A DNA stretch of 42,793 nucleotides from Fimbriimonadaceae bacterium. Lineage in GTDB: Bacteria; Armatimonadota; Fimbriimonadia; Fimbriimonadales; Fimbriimonadaceae. The notes beneath the pieces are model-generated. The model was not told the origin of the DNA, ran no database searches, and was given only the letters and a program-made list of their open reading frames with translations. The stretch is from the NCBI GenBank assembly GCA_025934835.1, contig JAICWL010000021.1, positions 1-42,793 of the forward strand. The letters are read 5' to 3'. Each line of letters begins with the position of its first letter. Position 1 is the stretch's first letter. The position numbers were made by a program, and so were the translations under genes. Shown here piece by piece: positions 40,460-42,793 of the stretch.

Positions 40460-42166
40460 GTGATTTCCGAAAACTCTGCGGTCGAAACCGATGCCGGATC
40501 GGCGAACGACTACATCCGGGAGGCTATCCGGAAGGACTTGCGAGATGGCCACTACCGGAACGTGCATACGAGATTCCCGCCGGAACCGAACGCCTACTTG
40601 CACATCGGCCACTCCAAGGCGATTTGGATCAACTACGGCATCGCGCAAGACTTCGGCGGGCTCTTCAATTTGCGCTTCGACGACACGAACCCCGAGCGAG
40701 AGGAACAGGAATTCGTCGACGGCATCATCGAAGATGTTCGGTGGCTCGGGGCGGATTGGGGCGACCGACTTTGCTTCGCTTCCGACTACTTCGATCAGAT
40801 GTATGACTGGGCGAAGGATCTGATCCGGAAAGGCAAGGCATTCGTATGCGACCTGTCGGTCGAGGAGCTGAGCCGGACCCGGGGAACGCTGACCTCGCCC
40901 GGAGAGAACAGCCCTTTCCGGAACCGATCGGTCGAGGAAAACCTGGATCTTTTCGAGAGAATGCGCGCCGGTGAGTTTCCTGACGGCGCTCGAACCCTCC
41001 GAGCCAAGATCGATATGGCGTCGCCGAACCTGTATCTTCGCGACCCTGTGATGTATCGAATCCGCCACGCCGAGCACCATCGCCAAGGCAACAAGTGGTG
41101 CATCTATCCGAGCTACGACTGGGCCCACGGCCTCGAAGATTCGATCGAAGGGGTTACGCACTCGCTTTGCTCCCTTGAGTACGAGATCCATCGGCCGCTG
41201 TACAACTGGTTCTTGGAGGAGCTGGGGATCTATCATCCGCGCCAGATCGAATTCCCCCGGCTGAAACTTACGCACACGGTCATGAGCAAGCGCCGCTTCA
41301 TCGAGCTTGTAAAGGGCGGATACGTGACGGGTTTCGATGACCCGCGCATGCCCACGCTCGTGGCGATGCGCAGGAGGGGATACCGGCCGGAGGCGATCAT
41401 CGAGTTCGTGCGCCGCGTGGGCGTTACGAAGGCCGACAGCGTCATCGAATTTCACGTTCTCGAAGATTGCGTGAGGGAAGATTTGAACCGGGCCGCGCCT
41501 CGCGTTATGGCGGTACTCGACGCCCTCAAAGTGGTCATCGAGAATTATCCCGAGAACCGGGACGAAACGGTACAGGCCGTGAACAATCCCGAGGACCCGC
41601 TCGCAGGCAGCCGGGACGTGCCTTTCAGCAGAGAGCTCTACATCGAGCGCGAGGACTTTCAGGAGAATCCCCAGCCGAAGTTCTTTCGGCTCGCGCCGGG
41701 CCGCGAAGTGCGCCTGCGGTACGGTTATTTCATCACTTGCGTCGGAGTTGTTAAAGACGATGACGGAAACGTCACCGAGCTGAGGTGCACATACGACCCG
41801 GCGACGCGGGGCGGAGACTCGCCCGACGGTCGCAAAGTGAAGGCCACCATCCATTGGCTCTCGGCGGCCCACGCGCTGCCGATCGAGGCCCGGATCTTAG
41901 ACCATCTGTTCAAAGCATCAAACCCGGACGACGTGGCCGAAGGGGAGTCTTACCTTTCTAATTTGAACCCAGATTCTTTGCGGGTCGTGCGCGGCTTCGT
42001 CGAGCCGAGCGTGGCGAATGCACAACCAGGTTCGGTGTATCAGTTCGAGAGGCTCGGATATTTTTGCGTCGACAAGGACTCGGCGCCCAACGCGTTGGTT
42101 TTCAATCGCACGGCAACCCTCCGCGACACCTGGGCGAAGATCGCCGCCAAAGCCACGCCCGGGTAG
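40460..42166 (+). CDS. glnS: Glutaminyl-tRNA synthetase
   Basis: The 568-residue class I synthetase charges tRNA-Gln directly. The catalytic core has [17 protein letters not shown] (HIGH at 48-51), [53 protein letters not shown], and the KMSKS-equivalent VMSKR (274-278). The C-terminal two-barrel anticodon-binding region is complete ([31 protein letters not shown] and later). GluRS is excluded by HTVMSKRR and by the [22 protein letters not shown] block, typical of GlnRS. The start is GTG at 40460, three bases after a full AGGAGG. Its presence suggests that the Gln-tRNA amidotransferase route is not the only one in this organism. It is divergent from the thioester gene. Confidence 0.98.
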   Translation: MISENSAVETDAGSANDYIREAIRKDLRDGHYRNVHTRFPPEPNAYLHIGHSKAIWINYGIAQDFGGLFNLRFDDTNPEREEQEFVDGIIEDVRWLGADWGDRLCFASDYFDQMYDWAKDLIRKGKAFVCDLSVEELSRTRGTLTSPGENSPFRNRSVEENLDLFERMRAGEFPDGARTLRAKIDMASPNLYLRDPVMYRIRHAEHHRQGNKWCIYPSYDWAHGLEDSIEGVTHSLCSLEYEIHRPLYNWFLEELGIYHPRQIEFPRLKLTHTVMSKRRFIELVKGGYVTGFDDPRMPTLVAMRRRGYRPEAIIEFVRRVGVTKADSVIEFHVLEDCVREDLNRAAPRVMAVLDALKVVIENYPENRDETVQAVNNPEDPLAGSRDVPFSRELYIEREDFQENPQPKFFRLAPGREVRLRYGYFITCVGVVKDDDGNVTELRCTYDPATRGGDSPDGRKVKATIHWLSAAHALPIEARILDHLFKASNPDDVAEGESYLSNLNPDSLRVVRGFVEPSVANAQPGSVYQFERLGYFCVDKDSAPNALVFNRTATLRDTWAKIAAKATPG

Positions 42167-42203
42167 GGGAGAGTGATGGGCCGAACGCCCGCCACCCGAC
42201 CCC

Positions 42204-42793
42204 CTAACGCCTCAGCATCTGCTTCAACTCCGAGGCGATCCCGGCGTAAGCCATGGCCGTCTGCTCGGTAATGATGCCCGCCTTCACGTACCGGACCAGC
42301 GACTGATTCATCGTCTGCATGCCCCAGAAGCTGCCCTCGTTCATCATGTGATACAGGTCGCCGAAGTGCCCATCCTCGATCGATTTGCTCACGGTCGGCG
42401 TGCAGATCAGGATCTCGAGAGCGGCCACCCGGCCTTCGCCGTCCGCCCTGGGAACGAGCTTCTGCGCAATCACCGCCCGCAGCGAGCCTGAAAGCCGCTG
42501 GCAGAGGTGGTTCTTCTCGTGAGGGGGGAACATGTTGACGATGCGGTCCAGGGTCTCATATGCCGAGGACGTATGGACGGTCGAGAAGACCAGGTGACCG
42601 GTTTCACCGGCCTGCATCGCAACTCCCATCGTCTCCTGGTCGCGCATTTCACCGATCAGGATCACGTCCGGAGCTTCTCGGACGACAGCTCGAAGCGCAG
42701 GCTGGAAGTCCGCCGTGTCGATGCCCACTTCGCGCTGACTCACATACGCCACCTTGTCGCGGTGGACGAATTCGAGCGGGTCCTCGATGGTCA
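42204..42793 (-). CDS. pilT: Type IV pilus retraction ATPase PilT, C-terminal part (runs off right edge)
   Basis: The 196 codons visible belong to the catalytic end of a PilT-type secretion ATPase. They include the Asp box TIEDPLEFVH at the window edge, Walker B VILIGEMRD, the His box GHLVFSTVHTSSAYETLDRIVNMFP, and the PilT-specific AIRNLIRE-like region, replaced here by SFWGMQTMNQSLVRYVKAG. PilT powers pilus disassembly and twitching from the cytoplasmic face. The frame is open to base 42793 without a start, so the N-terminal PAS-like domain and Walker A lie outside. It is convergent with glnS and fits with the prepilin-like genes in the window. Confidence 0.93.
   Translation of the reverse strand, partial: TIEDPLEFVHRDKVAYVSQREVGIDTADFQPALRAVVREAPDVILIGEMRDQETMGVAMQAGETGHLVFSTVHTSSAYETLDRIVNMFPPHEKNHLCQRLSGSLRAVIAQKLVPRADGEGRVAALEILICTPTVSKSIEDGHFGDLYHMMNEGSFWGMQTMNQSLVRYVKAGIITEQTAMAYAGIASELKQMLRR

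Noticed and set aside
40391-41872. Long minus-strand open frame (493 codons) opposite glnS
   Set aside because: It is the antisense shadow of glnS, whose motifs and Shine-Dalgarno are unambiguous. The antisense product is Arg/Val/Asp-rich without domains, as expected in GC-rich DNA.
1-42793. CRISPR arrays, insertion sequences, prophage genes
   Set aside because: No regularly spaced repeats, transposases, terminal inverted repeats or phage structural genes were seen on either strand.

Overview
The window looks like part of the chromosome of a GC-rich, diderm, pilus-bearing bacterium, most likely an Armatimonadota (Fimbriimonadia-like) or a relative. This is inferred from gene content, not from a search. 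The clues are two prepilin-like proteins with the GF(T/S)xxE leader (one with an H-x9-DG tail), a PilT-type ATPase, an arabinose-5-phosphate isomerase (Kdo/LPS-type envelope), a Clostridia/Armatimonadota-type coiled-coil protein, and secreted polysaccharide-active enzymes. The bulk is compact housekeeping and metabolic DNA. Convergent genes overlap at their stop codons in three places, and there are several ATGA, GTGA, TTGA and TAATG junctions. No insertion sequence or CRISPR array was seen.

Left end (1-3016): a low-GC accessory segment with a DUF262/DUF1524 (GmrSD-like) nuclease and a DUF2971 protein. It abuts the 3' end of a tRNA-Arg(CCT) gene, which is the classic geometry of an island integrated at a tRNA.

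3075-14661: rpsL-rpsG with an intrinsic terminator behind it and a terminator-like hairpin in its leader; lysS; a secreted degenerate retropepsin-like protein; a pectate-lyase-like beta-helix protein; an HDOD protein; an M50 (site-2) protease with CBS domains; a DivIVA-like coiled-coil protein; a prepilin; and a translationally coupled pair of carbohydrate esterases.

14769-26778: a solitary glutamate synthase large subunit with an enlarged Fe-S loop, then a two-way terminator, a lipoprotein overlapping a second prepilin, mfd, and an orphan five-PAS histidine kinase.

26796-36365: a Gfo/Idh/MocA oxidoreductase; a densely structured intergenic RNA ending in a strong terminator, followed by a hairpin that presents the ribosome-binding site of a methyltransferase; kdsD-like isomerase and arginase (coupled); pdxT; a 2-hydroxyacid dehydrogenase coupled to a dienelactone hydrolase; an FdhF/YdeP-type molybdopterin oxidoreductase; and an unrecognised protein.

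36393-42793: a cyclase-STAND ATPase-TPR fusion protein; a secreted pair (putative Cys-Gln thioester-domain protein plus LamG protein); glnS with a leader inverted repeat over its Shine-Dalgarno; and the C-terminal part of PilT running off the right edge.

The best candidates for something new are the structured RNA/leader at 27953-28119, the putative thioester/LamG pair at 39032-40315, the GltB Fe-S loop insertion, and the tRNA-adjacent nuclease/DUF2971 pair.
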